Below are positions 28,371 through 38,265 of a DNA stretch of 64,000 nt, piece after piece. A program made the position numbers and the translations under genes. Under the pieces are notes generated by a model that saw nothing but the letters and a program-made list of their open reading frames with translations, did no database searches and was not told where the DNA came from. The DNA is taken from contig NZ_CP048411.1 of assembly GCF_019355055.1 (NCBI RefSeq), positions 3,375,501 to 3,439,500 of the forward strand. Reading direction: 5' to 3'. Origin of the DNA: Pseudomonas sp. MTM4 (GTDB taxonomy: Bacteria > Pseudomonadota > Gammaproteobacteria > Pseudomonadales > Pseudomonadaceae). Position 1 is the first letter of the stretch, and each line of letters starts with the position of its first letter.

Positions 28371-29718
28371 CGCGGGTCTCCTTGGGCAGAACATGGGCGA
28401 CGCTCAGGCGCGAGCGGGTGAAATAGGTGCGGGCGGCCTGCTGGATATCTTCCGGCGTCACCGCCTCCAAGGCGCTGAGCTCCTCGTCCATCAGGCGCCA
28501 GGACAGGCCCACGGTCTCCAGCATGCCGATGGTAGTGGCCTGCTGGGTGATGGAGTCGCGCTCGTAGACCAGGCCGGCAATGACCTGGGCGCGGACTCGC
28601 TCGAGCTCTTCTGTCGTGGGGGCGGTCTGCTTGAGCTGTTCGAGCTGCTGCCAGAGGCCCGCCTCCACCTCTTCGAGGGTGCGGCCCTTTTGCACGTTGG
28701 GCGCGGCGCTGAGCACGAACAGGCTGTCGCCGCGAGCGTGTGCGTTGTACCAGGCCGAGGCGCTGCTCACCAGTTCCTCGCCGCGCTCCAGCTGCCTCGG
28801 CAGGCGGGCACTGTAACCGCCATCGAGCAGTGCGGTGATCAGGCGTAGCGCATGGATCTGCCGCGGGTTATCTGTTTCGGTCGCCAAGCTGGCCGTGTTG
28901 AACGCCATCAGCAGGCTCGGCACCTGGGTATTGAGGTGCAGGGTCAGGCGGCGTTCGCCGGGTTCGTCCAGTTCCAGCGGACGCTTGGCGCTGGGGATGG
29001 GGCGCTTCTCGATCGGGCCGAAATAACGCTCGGCCAGCGTGCGCACCTCATCAGCCGTCACGTCGCCGACCACCACCAGGGTGGCGTTGTTGGGGGTGTA
29101 CCAGGCCTCGTACCAGGCGCGCAGTTCCTCGACGGTCATGCGTTCGAGGTCGTCCATCCAGCCGATGGTCGGCGTGTGGTAGCCGCTGGCGGGGTAGGCC
29201 ATGGCCTTGAAGCGCTCGTAGGCGAGCGAGCTGGGCTTGTCGTCGGTGCGCAGCCGGCGTTCTTCCTTGATTACCTCGATCTCGCGGGCAAACTCGTCGG
29301 CCGGCAGCTTGAGGCTGGCCAGGCGGTCGGCCTCCAGCTCGAAGGCCACCGCCAGGCGATCGCGTGCAAGCACCTGGTAATAGGCGGTGTAGTCGTCGCT
29401 GGTGAAGGCGTTTTCCTCGGCGCCGAGCTCGCGCAGGATGCGTGACGCCTCGCCAGCGCCGAGCTTGCGGCTGCCCTTGAACATCATGTGTTCCAGCGCG
29501 TGGGAAAGGCCGGTCTGCCCGGGCGATTCGTAGCTGGAGCCGACCTTGTACCAGAGCTGGGACACCACCACGGGGGCGCGGTGATCCTCGCGGACGATCA
29601 CTTTGAGACCGTTATCTAGAAAGAATTCATGGGTTGGCTGAGCGTCGGCTGCGGTGACCAGCGGCAAGTACAGAGCGGCAAGTAGCAGAGCGGCGGCGCG
29701 TCGTAGCATCGGAGACAT
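28363..29718 (-). CDS. M16-family zinc peptidase with intact HxxEH
   Basis: Exported pitrilysin-family protease of 451 residues. The signal peptide (about 1-26) is followed by FFLDNGLKVIVREDHRAPVV and the inverted zinc motif HALEH (73-77), with downstream acidic ligands. It probably pairs with the inactive lipoprotein subunit encoded next, forming a periplasmic peptide-degrading clamp. The start MSPMLRRAAALLL at 29718 was chosen because it begins the signal peptide; an ATG nine bases later is also possible. Divergent from ftsY. Confidence 0.88.
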   Translation of the reverse strand: MSPMLRRAAALLLAALYLPLVTAADAQPTHEFFLDNGLKVIVREDHRAPVVVSQLWYKVGSSYESPGQTGLSHALEHMMFKGSRKLGAGEASRILRELGAEENAFTSDDYTAYYQVLARDRLAVAFELEADRLASLKLPADEFAREIEVIKEERRLRTDDKPSSLAYERFKAMAYPASGYHTPTIGWMDDLERMTVEELRAWYEAWYTPNNATLVVVGDVTADEVRTLAERYFGPIEKRPIPSAKRPLELDEPGERRLTLHLNTQVPSLLMAFNTASLATETDNPRQIHALRLITALLDGGYSARLPRQLERGEELVSSASAWYNAHARGDSLFVLSAAPNVQKGRTLEEVEAGLWQQLEQLKQTAPTTEELERVRAQVIAGLVYERDSITQQATTIGMLETVGLSWRLMDEELSALEAVTPEDIQQAARTYFTRSRLSVAHVLPKETRDE

Positions 29719-29954
29719 AGTGAAAGACTCGTTCAGGAATGAATCCCGCCGGGTGGCGCTGGCAGGCGAGAACACGCGGGGCATGGTACTGGGGCGTCGT
29801 GGTCGGGGCAAAGTGTCAGGGGATTCGAACTGCGTCGCGATGTTCCAGGTCCGATGGCCACGCTTAGCGCAGTCGGTTGCGCGGTGCTAGGATAGCCCCC
29901 GTCTGGCCGGTGGCGTGGCCGCCGGCGTTTCGCCCTCTTGAGAAAATCTTCTCC

Positions 29955-31262
29955 ATGTTTGGTTCCAACGACGATAAGAAGGCGCCGGCCGAGGCCGGCG
30001 AGAAGAAAGGCCTGTTCGGCTGGTTGCGCAAGAAGCCGCAGACCCCAGCAGCCGAACCGCCTCCATCCGAGCCGCTGGAAGACAGCCAGCCGTTCGCCGA
30101 TGAACCTGATGAGCAGGCCAAAGAGCAGCAGGTCGAGGCCGAGCAGCCCGAGCCCGCAGCCGAACCGGAAATCAAGCCGGAAGTCGCGCCTCAGCCCGAA
30201 CCCGAGCCGGTAGCGCAACTCGATGAATCCATGGATGTGCCGGAAGCCCCGGCGCTCGCTGAAATCGCCGTTGAGCCGGTACCGGTTCCCGTTGCGGAAG
30301 AAGTACCGGCCAAGCTGGGCTTCTTCGCCCGCCTCAAGCAGGGTCTGTCCAAGACCAGCGCCAGTATCGGCGAAGGCATGGCCAGCCTGTTCCTGGGCAA
30401 GAAGGCCATCGATGACGATCTGCTGGACGAACTGGAAACCCGCCTGCTGACCGCCGACGTCGGCGTCGAGGCCACCACGGCGATCATGCAGAACCTCTCC
30501 CGTCGCGTCTCGCGCAAGGAGCTGGCCGACAGCGGCGCGCTGTACAAGGCGTTGCAGGAAGAGCTGGCCGGCCTGCTCAAGCCGGTCGAGCAGCCGCTGC
30601 GGATCGAGCCCGGCAAGCAGCCGTTCGTGATTCTGGTGGTCGGCGTCAATGGCGTCGGCAAGACCACCACCATCGGCAAGCTGGCCAAGAAGCTGCAGCT
30701 CGAAGGCAAGAAGGTCATGCTCGCCGCTGGCGACACCTTCCGTGCCGCCGCCGTGGAGCAGCTGCAGATCTGGGGCGAGCGTAACAACATCGCGGTGATC
30801 GCCCAGCACACCGGCGCCGATTCCGCCTCGGTGATCTTCGATGCCGTACAGGCCGCGAAGGCCCGTGGCGTCGATGTGCTGATCGCCGACACCGCCGGCC
30901 GCCTGCACACCAAGGACAACCTGATGGAGGAGCTGAAAAAGGTCCGCCGGGTCATGGGCAAGCTGGACGAGACGGCGCCGCACGAGGTGCTGCTGGTGCT
31001 CGACGCCGGCACCGGCCAGAACGCCATCAACCAGACCAAGCAGTTCAATCAGGCGGTGGAACTCACCGGGCTGGTGCTGACCAAGCTCGACGGCACCGCC
31101 AAGGGCGGGGTGATCTTCGCGCTGGCCAAGCAGTTCGGCACGCCGATTCGCTATATCGGGGTGGGTGAGGGCATCGACGACCTGCGCGCCTTCGAGGCGG
31201 ATGCCTTCGTCAGTGCGCTGTTCGCCGAGAAGGGAGCGAGCGCAGGTAATCCGCCGTCATGA
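29955..31262 (+). CDS. ftsY: Signal recognition particle receptor FtsY
   Basis: Membrane-associated SRP GTPase that receives ribosome-nascent chain complexes. Of 435 residues, the first 120 or so form a long acidic, proline-rich A domain (many EP/PE repeats). The NG domain follows, with G1 GVNGVGKTT (about 229-237), DTAGRLHTK and [10 protein letters not shown]. The start MFGSNDDKK at 29955 gives the usual N-terminus. Its stop overlaps ftsE in ATGA, so ftsY-ftsE-ftsX form one operon, as in E. coli. Confidence 0.95.
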   Translation: MFGSNDDKKAPAEAGEKKGLFGWLRKKPQTPAAEPPPSEPLEDSQPFADEPDEQAKEQQVEAEQPEPAAEPEIKPEVAPQPEPEPVAQLDESMDVPEAPALAEIAVEPVPVPVAEEVPAKLGFFARLKQGLSKTSASIGEGMASLFLGKKAIDDDLLDELETRLLTADVGVEATTAIMQNLSRRVSRKELADSGALYKALQEELAGLLKPVEQPLRIEPGKQPFVILVVGVNGVGKTTTIGKLAKKLQLEGKKVMLAAGDTFRAAAVEQLQIWGERNNIAVIAQHTGADSASVIFDAVQAAKARGVDVLIADTAGRLHTKDNLMEELKKVRRVMGKLDETAPHEVLLVLDAGTGQNAINQTKQFNQAVELTGLVLTKLDGTAKGGVIFALAKQFGTPIRYIGVGEGIDDLRAFEADAFVSALFAEKGASAGNPPS

Positions 31263-31930
31263 TCCGTTTCGACCAAGTCGGCAAGCGCTATTCCAACGGT
31301 CATGTCGGGCTGCACGAACTGTCCTTTCAGGTGCAGCGCGGCGAGTTCCTGTTCGTCACCGGCCATTCCGGCGCCGGCAAGAGCACCCTGCTGCGCCTGC
31401 TGCTGGCGATGGAACGACCCACCAGCGGCAAGCTGCTGCTGGCTGGGCAGGACCTGTCGCGCATCAGCAATGCGCAGATTCCTTTTCTGCGCCGGCAGAT
31501 CGGCGTGGTGTTCCAAAACCACCAGCTGCTGTTCGACCGCACCGTGTTCGACAACGCTGCGCTGCCGCTGCAGATACTCGGCCTAAACAAGCGCGAGATC
31601 GGCCAGAGGGTAATGACTGCGCTAGAGCGGGTCAGCCTGAAGGACAAGGCGTTGCAATATCCATCGGACCTGTCCACCGGCCAGCAACAACGTGTCGGCA
31701 TCGCCCGCGCCGTTGTACACCGCCCGGCGCTGCTGCTGGCTGACGAGCCCACCGGTAACCTCGACCCGCGCCTGGCGGCGGAAATCATGGGCGTGTTCGA
31801 AGATATCAACAAACTCGGCACCACCGTGTTGATCGCCAGTCACGACCTGGCGCTGATCGCCCGCATGCGCCATCGCATGCTCACCCTGCAGCGTGGCCGC
31901 CTGATCGGCGATGGGGAGGCCGCCCGATGA
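31259..31930 (+). CDS. ftsE: Cell division ABC ATPase FtsE
   Basis: Cytoplasmic ATPase that, with FtsX, controls peptidoglycan hydrolase activators at the division septum. The 223 residues contain Walker A GHSGAGKST (35-43), Q-loop FQNHQLL, signature LSTGQQQR and Walker B LLLADEPTGNLD. It overlaps ftsY upstream and ftsX downstream by four bases each. Confidence 0.95.
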   Translation: MIRFDQVGKRYSNGHVGLHELSFQVQRGEFLFVTGHSGAGKSTLLRLLLAMERPTSGKLLLAGQDLSRISNAQIPFLRRQIGVVFQNHQLLFDRTVFDNAALPLQILGLNKREIGQRVMTALERVSLKDKALQYPSDLSTGQQQRVGIARAVVHRPALLLADEPTGNLDPRLAAEIMGVFEDINKLGTTVLIASHDLALIARMRHRMLTLQRGRLIGDGEAAR

Positions 31931-32937
31931 GCGCACCCGAGAACAATCCGAACCCGGCCGAACGCGCCGGTGGCGTGCGGAGCAAGCCCGAGCAGCCGAG
32001 AGATGACGAGCCGGATTTCAAAACGCTGTTCCACGCCTGGCTGGAAAGCCATCGCGCCAGCATGGTCGACAGCGTCGGCAGGCTGATCAAGCAACCGATT
32101 GGAAGTTTCTTCACCTGTCTGGTCATGGCCGTCGCGCTGAGCCTGCCCATGGGGCTGGCGCTGCTGCTGGACAACGTCGAGCGGCTCGGCGGGTCATGGC
32201 AGCGGGCGGCGCAGATTTCGCTGTTCATGCAACTGGACGTAGACGCGCAAGAAGGGAGCGCGTTGCGCGAAGAGATCCTGACGATGCCGGATGTGTCGGA
32301 AGCCAGCTGGATCAGCCGTGAGCAGGCGTTGGAGGAATTCCAGCAGCTTTCGGGTCTTGGCGAGGCGCTACGTGAACTACCGGAAAACCCGCTGCCCGGC
32401 GTGATTCTGGTAACGCCCAGCGAGATCGATCGCGACAATCTCGAAGCGTTGCGTCAGCGTCTGGCGGAACTACCAGGCGTCGAGCAGGCGCAGCTGGACC
32501 TGCTCTGGGTCGAGCGCCTAACAGCCATTCTGAAGCTGGGCGACCGCTTCGTCTTCGGCCTAACGTTGCTGCTGATCGCCACCCTGCTGCTGGTGATCGG
32601 CAACACCATTCGCCTGCATATCGAAAATCGCCGCACCGAGATAGAAGTGGTCAAGTTGGTCGGCGGCACCGACGGTTATGTACGGCGCCCGTTCCTTTAC
32701 ATGGGCGCCTTGTACGGATTGGGCGCCGGGCTGATCGCCTGGCTGCTGCTGGCTTACGGGCTGGGCTGGCTGAACGAGGCGGTAGTGGGGCTGGCCGGCC
32801 TGTATGGCAGTGATTTCGGCCTGGCCGGGGTGCCGGTCGAAGATGGTCTGTCGCTGGTGCTCGGCGCCTTGCTGCTGGGTTACGTCGGTGCCTGGCTGGC
32901 GGTGGCGAGGCATTTGAGCGAACTTGCGCCGCGCTGA
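31927..32937 (+). CDS. ftsX: Cell division protein FtsX
   Basis: Inner-membrane partner of FtsE, 336 residues. An N-terminal cytoplasmic tail rich in E, N and P (1-50) precedes the first membrane helix (FFTCLVMAVALSLPMGLALLL). A periplasmic domain of about 100 residues follows, then three C-terminal helices. The region LLLVIGNTIRLHIENRRTEIEVVKLVGGTD is the FtsX-type permease core. Ends 111 bases before rpoH, which has its own promoter. Confidence 0.94.
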   Translation: MSAPENNPNPAERAGGVRSKPEQPRDDEPDFKTLFHAWLESHRASMVDSVGRLIKQPIGSFFTCLVMAVALSLPMGLALLLDNVERLGGSWQRAAQISLFMQLDVDAQEGSALREEILTMPDVSEASWISREQALEEFQQLSGLGEALRELPENPLPGVILVTPSEIDRDNLEALRQRLAELPGVEQAQLDLLWVERLTAILKLGDRFVFGLTLLLIATLLLVIGNTIRLHIENRRTEIEVVKLVGGTDGYVRRPFLYMGALYGLGAGLIAWLLLAYGLGWLNEAVVGLAGLYGSDFGLAGVPVEDGLSLVLGALLLGYVGAWLAVARHLSELAPR

Positions 32938-32976
32938 TAACTTGTTGATTTTAAAGGTTTTTGTAGAGCTGTAAGG

Positions 32977-33003
32977 GAACTTTTCCATAGGCTTGCAGTC
33001 TGA
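32977..33003 (+). promoter_or_regulatory. AlgU/sigma-E-type promoter of rpoH
   Basis: GAACTT (32977-32982) and TCTGA (32999-33003) separated by exactly 16 bases match the AlgU (sigma-22/RpoE) consensus. Transcription would start near 33009, about 40 bases before the rpoH ATG. An envelope-stress promoter on rpoH is established in P. aeruginosa and E. coli. Confidence 0.75.
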
Positions 33004-33048
33004 CCCGGCAGTGCTAAACTGCTGCAGCTTCATTATTGGAGGATCTGC

Positions 33049-33903
33049 ATGACTACTAATCTGCAACCTGTTCAAGCCCTGGTCCCGGGAGGCAATCTCG
33101 AGGCCTACGTGCAGACGGTCAACAGCATTCCGCTGCTTACGGTCGAGCAGGAACGCGACCTGGCAGAGCGCCTGTTCTACCATCAGGATCTCGAGGCCGC
33201 ACGTCAGATGGTGCTTGCCCACCTGCGCTTCGTCGTCCATATCGCCCGCAGCTATTCCGGCTATGGGCTGGCCCAGTCCGACCTGATCCAGGAAGGCAAT
33301 GTCGGCCTGATGAAAGCGGTCAAGCGTTTCAACCCGGAAATGGGTGTGCGCCTGGTGTCCTTTGCGGTGCACTGGATCAAGGCCGAGATTCACGAATTCA
33401 TTCTGCGCAACTGGCGCATCGTCAAGGTCGCTACCACCAAGGCACAGCGCAAGCTGTTCTTCAATCTGCGTAGTCAGAAGAAGCGCCTGGCATGGCTGAG
33501 CAACGAGGAAGTCGAGCGGGTTGCCGATAGCCTCGGTGTCGAAGCGCGCGAAGTGCGGGAGATGGAGAGCCGCCTTACGGGTCACGACATGGCATTCGAT
33601 CCGTCAGCCGATGCTGATGACGACAGTGCCTATCAGTCGCCAGCGCATTATCTCGAAGATCATCGTTACGATCCGGCGCGTCAGCTCGAGGATGCCGACT
33701 GGAGCGACAGTTCCAATTCCAGCCTGCACGAGGCGCTGGAAACCCTGGATGAGCGCAGCCGCGACATTCTGCAACAACGCTGGCTGAGCGAAGAGAAGGC
33801 CACCCTGCATGATCTGGCGGCCAAGTACAGCGTCTCTGCCGAGCGCATTCGCCAGCTGGAAAAGAACGCGATGAACAAGCTCAAGGGTTCCATTCAGGCT
33901 TGA
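33049..33903 (+). CDS. rpoH: RNA polymerase heat-shock sigma factor RpoH (sigma-32)
   Basis: Directs RNA polymerase to heat-shock promoters. The 284 residues have region 2 ([26 protein letters not shown]), the RpoH box (QRKLFFNLR) that binds FtsH/DnaK regulators, and region 4 with a helix-turn-helix ending [15 protein letters not shown] good site, GGAGG, precedes the ATG. The promoter upstream is of the AlgU type and a strong terminator follows, so it forms its own unit behind ftsX. Confidence 0.97.
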   Translation: MTTNLQPVQALVPGGNLEAYVQTVNSIPLLTVEQERDLAERLFYHQDLEAARQMVLAHLRFVVHIARSYSGYGLAQSDLIQEGNVGLMKAVKRFNPEMGVRLVSFAVHWIKAEIHEFILRNWRIVKVATTKAQRKLFFNLRSQKKRLAWLSNEEVERVADSLGVEAREVREMESRLTGHDMAFDPSADADDDSAYQSPAHYLEDHRYDPARQLEDADWSDSSNSSLHEALETLDERSRDILQQRWLSEEKATLHDLAAKYSVSAERIRQLEKNAMNKLKGSIQA

Positions 33904-33921
33904 TCACATGGTTGCTCCCGA

Positions 33922-33947
33922 GGCGCTGCAACTGCAGCGCCTTTTTT
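33922..33947 (+). terminator. Intrinsic terminator of rpoH
   Basis: GGCGCTGCA pairs with TGCAGCGCC across a tight loop and is followed by six T. It lies 19 bases after the rpoH stop. Confidence 0.85.
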
Positions 33948-33986
33948 ATATCTGTCGAACCGGTACTTGCGTGTTCTTGACGCGGC

Positions 33987-36542
33987 TCATGGGCGATGTT
34001 GCAAGCGTTCCAGGCTATCGGTAACCGCAATCAGCAGCTGTGCCGCGCTGATGGGTTTGTGTAGCCAGGTGATGCCGGTATCTGTATCGCTCTGCTCGAA
34101 CCGGCTGGCCGCCGTTATCACGATGATCGGAAGATCTTGCGTGTCGGGATTGGCGCGAACCTCGTCGATCAGCTCGCGCCCGCTCCCGTCGGGCAGATGC
34201 CAGTCGAGGGTCATTGCCTCATAGCGAACACTGGCGAGTTTGCTTCGTGCTGTATGCAGACTCTGCACCCGATCAACCGCGTAACCGGCATCCCGCAGCA
34301 TCAGATGCAGCAGTCGGCCGGTGTCCGGTTCGTCTTCGATTACCAGCAGACGTGGTTGGCCCTGATCCACTGTAGATGTGGTCGATTCGAGTATCGGCAA
34401 TTCGCACCAGAAGGTCGTGCCGAGATTCTGTTCAGTATCGAAGCCGACCCGGCCGCCCATGCGCTCGATAAACTCTTTGGTGATGGCGAGTCCCAGGCCT
34501 GTGCCGCCTTGCTGGCGGCTGTCGGAGGCGTCCGCTTGGGCAAATTTTTCGAACACGCGGTTCTGGAAGCCCGGCGGGATGCCCGGCCCCTGATCCGTGA
34601 CGTTGACACGAACCTGGCCGGTTTCGGTCAGATTGCAGTGCAGGGTTACTTCGCCCCCTTCCGGGGTGTATTTGATCGCGTTCGACAGGAAGTTCGTCAG
34701 CACCTGTTGCAGACGCAGCCCATCGACCCAGACGTTGATCTGAGGGGCATCGCGTAATACGCAGTTCACGCCGAAATGAGTGGCAAAGGCCTGGTTGCTG
34801 GCCAGGGCCTCTTCCAGCAGCCGGCACAGCGAGTGCTCGCGCATGTCGAAGGCCATTTTGCCTGCCGTGATCTTTTCCATGTCCAGCAGATCGTTGATCA
34901 GATGACCCAGGCGCAAACTGTTGCGATGAGCGATCTCCAGCATCTGCTCCATGCCCGGCGGAACGTCGCCCACGGCGCCGCCGGTCACCAGGCCCAGGGC
35001 GCCGCTGATAGAGGTCAATGGGGTGCGCAGCTCGTGGCTGACGGTCGAGACGAACTCGTCCTTCATCTGCTCGATGCGTTTGTGTTCGGTCAGGTCCATG
35101 CTGGTGCCGCTGATGCGCAGCGGCTGCCCGTTTCGGTCGCGTTGGATGTAGCCTCGGATCAGGGCCGGAACCAGCTTGCCGCTCTTGTGCTGGAAACGCA
35201 GCTCGGTCGTGAAGTGATCGACTGCCGAGAGCATGGTCTTTGCCAGCTGTTTTTTTGCCGGAAGCAGGTCGTCGGGCGCCATGACCCTTTCCCAGAGCTT
35301 CAGATCCGAATGCAGCTCGCCAGGACGATAGCCGAGCATGTGCCAGGCGCGTGGCGAGGCATAGAAGGTATCGGCTTCCAGATTCAGATCCCAGAGCCCG
35401 TCGTTGCTGCCTTTGAGGGCAAGGCTCAAGCGCTCTTCGCTTAGTTGAAGGGCGCGTTTGTTCTCCCGGATATGCTCGGTCATCTGCTGGGCCAGCGCCT
35501 CGGCACGGCTGCGTCTAAGCGATAGCGAGGAGGTGAGAAGGAACAGCAGCATGCTGAAGCCGAGACCGAGGCCGATCACCAACCCGTCGTTGCCATGGAA
35601 GAAGGCATCGAACTCCGGCAGGCTTTGCAGATTCAGGGTCCAAGTTTGCCCATACAGGTCCAGCCGCAGGGTCTGGCTGTATCGTGGGGCTTCGGCACGC
35701 GGCTGATTGCGGCTGGCAAAGATGAGCTGTTCGGCCTGCTCTTGCGGACCGGCGTAGATGCGCAGGCTGATATTCGGATCGGCCACGCCGAGGATTCCGC
35801 GCATCAGGTCGTCCATCCGATAGGGGCTGTAGACGAACCCGCGCAGCGCCTGCATCCGCTGTTCCGGCGAATCGATGGGGATACCCTGACGGTACACCGG
35901 GACATACATCAGTACCCCGGCCTGCACCTCGCCATGGGTCTCCTGCCGCAGCTTGACCTTGCCGGTGAGGCGCGTCTGCCCGGTTTCGGCGGCTGTCGAC
36001 ATGGCTTGCCAGCGTACCGGTTCGGCAAACATGTCATAGCCGAATGCGGCGAGGTTGCGGTCAGCGAACGGCTCGAGATAAACGATGGGTGTATAAAGCG
36101 GGCGTTCGCCAGGAGGATGAATGTCGTAATCGGCGAAGCCTTCCTGGCGAACGCTCTCTATATGGGCGGTCCGCTGCTTCGGCAGCACCGCCTTGGCGAA
36201 GCCTACTCCCTGGATGCCGGGATAACGCTTGGCCAGTTGCAGACGTTCGTTATAAAGGCGCCACTGCTCGCGTGAAACATCGCCACTGGTGTCGAACAGG
36301 GCGACGGCACCCAGCAGGATTTGCTCATGGTTGATCAGCCGCTTGCCGATGGCTTCGGTTGTTTTCTCCACCAGAAACTCGAACTGGGTGATGGCCGCGC
36401 TCGTTTCGTTGCTGCGCAGATGCTGCAGGATGACCAATTGCACGAGCAGCGTGAGTACCAGAACGAGCCAGGCAACGCTGTTTCGCCAATTGAAAAATTG
36501 CCGCACCCCGTCGAGGGGCGTGCTGTATCCGGTTGCGCTCAT
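33987..36542 (-). CDS. CHASE-PAS hybrid sensor histidine kinase
   Basis: Inner-membrane hybrid kinase of 851 residues with an unknown signal. Domains in order: TM (23-41), periplasmic CHASE domain (about 75-300, with the motif VGFAKAVL), TM (320-340), coiled coil, PAS (368-488), HisKA with H503 (VSHELRTPL), HATPase (FLSNAIKYTPEGG, DQGPGIP, GTGLGLAI), and a C-terminal receiver with D780 (MTLDWHLPDGSG). No cognate regulator or Hpt protein is encoded next to it, so it probably feeds a phosphorelay elsewhere. It lies between the rpoH terminator and mtgA. Confidence 0.88.
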   Translation of the reverse strand: MSATGYSTPLDGVRQFFNWRNSVAWLVLVLTLLVQLVILQHLRSNETSAAITQFEFLVEKTTEAIGKRLINHEQILLGAVALFDTSGDVSREQWRLYNERLQLAKRYPGIQGVGFAKAVLPKQRTAHIESVRQEGFADYDIHPPGERPLYTPIVYLEPFADRNLAAFGYDMFAEPVRWQAMSTAAETGQTRLTGKVKLRQETHGEVQAGVLMYVPVYRQGIPIDSPEQRMQALRGFVYSPYRMDDLMRGILGVADPNISLRIYAGPQEQAEQLIFASRNQPRAEAPRYSQTLRLDLYGQTWTLNLQSLPEFDAFFHGNDGLVIGLGLGFSMLLFLLTSSLSLRRSRAEALAQQMTEHIRENKRALQLSEERLSLALKGSNDGLWDLNLEADTFYASPRAWHMLGYRPGELHSDLKLWERVMAPDDLLPAKKQLAKTMLSAVDHFTTELRFQHKSGKLVPALIRGYIQRDRNGQPLRISGTSMDLTEHKRIEQMKDEFVSTVSHELRTPLTSISGALGLVTGGAVGDVPPGMEQMLEIAHRNSLRLGHLINDLLDMEKITAGKMAFDMREHSLCRLLEEALASNQAFATHFGVNCVLRDAPQINVWVDGLRLQQVLTNFLSNAIKYTPEGGEVTLHCNLTETGQVRVNVTDQGPGIPPGFQNRVFEKFAQADASDSRQQGGTGLGLAITKEFIERMGGRVGFDTEQNLGTTFWCELPILESTTSTVDQGQPRLLVIEDEPDTGRLLHLMLRDAGYAVDRVQSLHTARSKLASVRYEAMTLDWHLPDGSGRELIDEVRANPDTQDLPIIVITAASRFEQSDTDTGITWLHKPISAAQLLIAVTDSLERLQHRP

Positions 36543-36722
36543 GCTGTCGCTGCCATGCGTTCAGGGGCGAATCGAGCGAGAGGTTACTGCATGGGGCCGT
36601 CTACCTGACAGCCTTCCCCCTGCATCTCGCAACATGTTGGCTGCAGATTACTCGTTGCGATGGCGCCCTGCCATAACACTCCGTCAGCCGAGCTCGGTGA
36701 CGCCTTGCACGATGATCGAATC

Positions 36723-37433
36723 TCAGCGTGCGCCTGAGTCTTGCAGTCCGTTCAGGTAGTGACTGCCGCCCAACTGGCGAACCTGCTGGCGAATCCAGCC
36801 GGCACGCTGGCGGACGTGCGGACCGGGGCGGCCGGCGTTCCACTCGCGCGGGTTGGGCAGCACAGCGGCCAGCTGGCTGGCCTGGGCGGCTGAGAGATTT
36901 GCAGCGCCAGTCCCGAAATGATGCTGCGCGGCCGCTTCGGCGCCGAATATGCCATTGCCCCATTCCACGCTGTTCAGATAGATCTCCAAGATTCGCTGTT
37001 TCGGCCACAGCAGCTCGATCCATCCGGTGAACCAGACCTCGAAGCCCTTGCGCACCCAGCTTCGCCCGGACCAGAGAAACAGGTTCTTGGCCACCTGCTG
37101 ACTCAGCGTGCTGGCACCGCGCAGGGAGCCGCCGCGCTCGTTGTGTGCGAACGCGGCGCGAATGGCGGCGATATCGAAGCCCCAATGCTCGGCGAACTTC
37201 TGATCTTCGGCAGCGATCACCGCCATCTTCAGATCGTCTGGCAGTACGTTCCAGGGCCGCCAGGTGCGCTGCAGGTCGATACTCTGGCCATTGCTCCAGG
37301 ATTCGATCTTGCGCTCGATCATGAGCGCGGTGACCGGCGGCGGAACCCAGCGCAGGGCAAGCACCAGCAGCACGGAAAGCGCGGCTAGCCAGAGCAGCAG
37401 TTTGATGAGTCGGCGCAGCAGGGCTCGGAGCAT
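36723..37433 (-). CDS. mtgA: Monofunctional peptidoglycan glycosyltransferase MtgA
   Basis: Membrane-anchored GT51 enzyme that polymerises lipid II into glycan strands without a transpeptidase domain. The 236 residues begin with one membrane helix (LLLWLAALSVLLVLAL). They carry the GT51 motifs EDQKFAEHWGFD, RGASTLSQQVAKNLFLW, RKGFEVWFTGWIELLWPKQRILE and YLNSVEWGNGIFG. The start MLRALLRRLIKLL at 37433 is preferred; no strong ribosome site helps, and a start at an ATG about 13 codons upstream is possible. Divergent from the DUF423 gene. Confidence 0.92.
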   Translation of the reverse strand: MLRALLRRLIKLLLWLAALSVLLVLALRWVPPPVTALMIERKIESWSNGQSIDLQRTWRPWNVLPDDLKMAVIAAEDQKFAEHWGFDIAAIRAAFAHNERGGSLRGASTLSQQVAKNLFLWSGRSWVRKGFEVWFTGWIELLWPKQRILEIYLNSVEWGNGIFGAEAAAQHHFGTGAANLSAAQASQLAAVLPNPREWNAGRPGPHVRQRAGWIRQQVRQLGGSHYLNGLQDSGAR

Positions 37434-37504
37434 GTGGACATAGTCGCAACCAGAGGGAACGGGCATTATAGCGACCGCCATACACCCTGACCGGAAGCTG
37501 CCGA

Positions 37505-37879
37505 ATGATTCGCGTCTATCTCCTAATTGCCGCCTTTTTTGGACTGACCGGTGTGGCGCTGGGCGCCTTCGCCGCGCATGGCTTGAAGTCCCGCCTCGGC
37601 GCCGACTACCTCGCCGTGTTCCAGACCGGCGTGCACTACCAGCTGATTCATGCCCTGGCGTTGTTCGGGGTTGCGCTGCTCGCCCTGCATGCACCGAGTC
37701 GCCTGCTGACTGCCGCGGGCGGTTTATTCTCGCTCGGCGTCCTGCTGTTCTCCGGCAGTTTGTACCTGTTGACTCTGACGGGTATGAGTAAGCTGGGCAT
37801 CATCACGCCCATCGGTGGGACGGCATTTCTGGCGGGATGGATCTGTTTGATGCTTGCGGCCTGGAATCTTCGCGGCTGA
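37505..37879 (+). CDS. DUF423 membrane protein (YgdD family)
   Basis: Small inner-membrane protein of 124 residues with four predicted helices. It contains the DUF423 signature FGLTGVALGAFAAHGLK near the N-terminus and HYQLIHALAL. Function unknown. It precedes thiS by about 100 bases on the same strand. Confidence 0.88.
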   Translation: MIRVYLLIAAFFGLTGVALGAFAAHGLKSRLGADYLAVFQTGVHYQLIHALALFGVALLALHAPSRLLTAAGGLFSLGVLLFSGSLYLLTLTGMSKLGIITPIGGTAFLAGWICLMLAAWNLRG

Positions 37880-37981
37880 AAAACGGCCTTGTGATGGCAG
37901 ATGAATGGCGGCGCTTGGCGCCTTGGTGCGCCGGGTCGATCGGGCTAGAATGCGGGCCCCTTGGCTATGGTGGCGATCACT

Positions 37982-38182
37982 ATGCACATTCAGTTGAACG
38001 GCGAGCGCTACGAGCTCCCTGACGGTCAGTCGGTGGCCGATCTGCTGCAACGCCTGGAACTGACTGGGCGCCGGCTGGCGGTCGAGCTCAATCGAGACAT
38101 CGTACCGCGCAGCCAGCATGCCGCAACTCTCTTGGTCGAAGGTGATCAGGTCGAAGTCGTGCATGCCATTGGTGGCGGCTGA
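37982..38182 (+). CDS. thiS: Thiamine sulfur-carrier protein ThiS
   Basis: Ubiquitin-like carrier of 66 residues whose C-terminal glycine is thiocarboxylated to donate sulfur for the thiazole ring. The protein ends in AIGGG, with the needed diglycine. The start at 37982 (MHIQLNGERY) gives the normal length; upstream in-frame starts add seven unlikely residues. It is followed 83 bases later by thiG, its reaction partner. Confidence 0.93.
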   Translation: MHIQLNGERYELPDGQSVADLLQRLELTGRRLAVELNRDIVPRSQHAATLLVEGDQVEVVHAIGGG

Positions 38183-38265
38183 CGAGCCCGCCATATTGAT
38201 ATTCCCGGACGTCGCCCGTGCAGCGGCGTATTTTTCGCTTCATTACGTCTGAACAGGATGGTCCC

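Noticed and set aside
37880..37981. TPP riboswitch before thiS
   Set aside because: The gap is about 100 bases and shows neither a recognisable CUGAGA-type core nor the expected paired arms.
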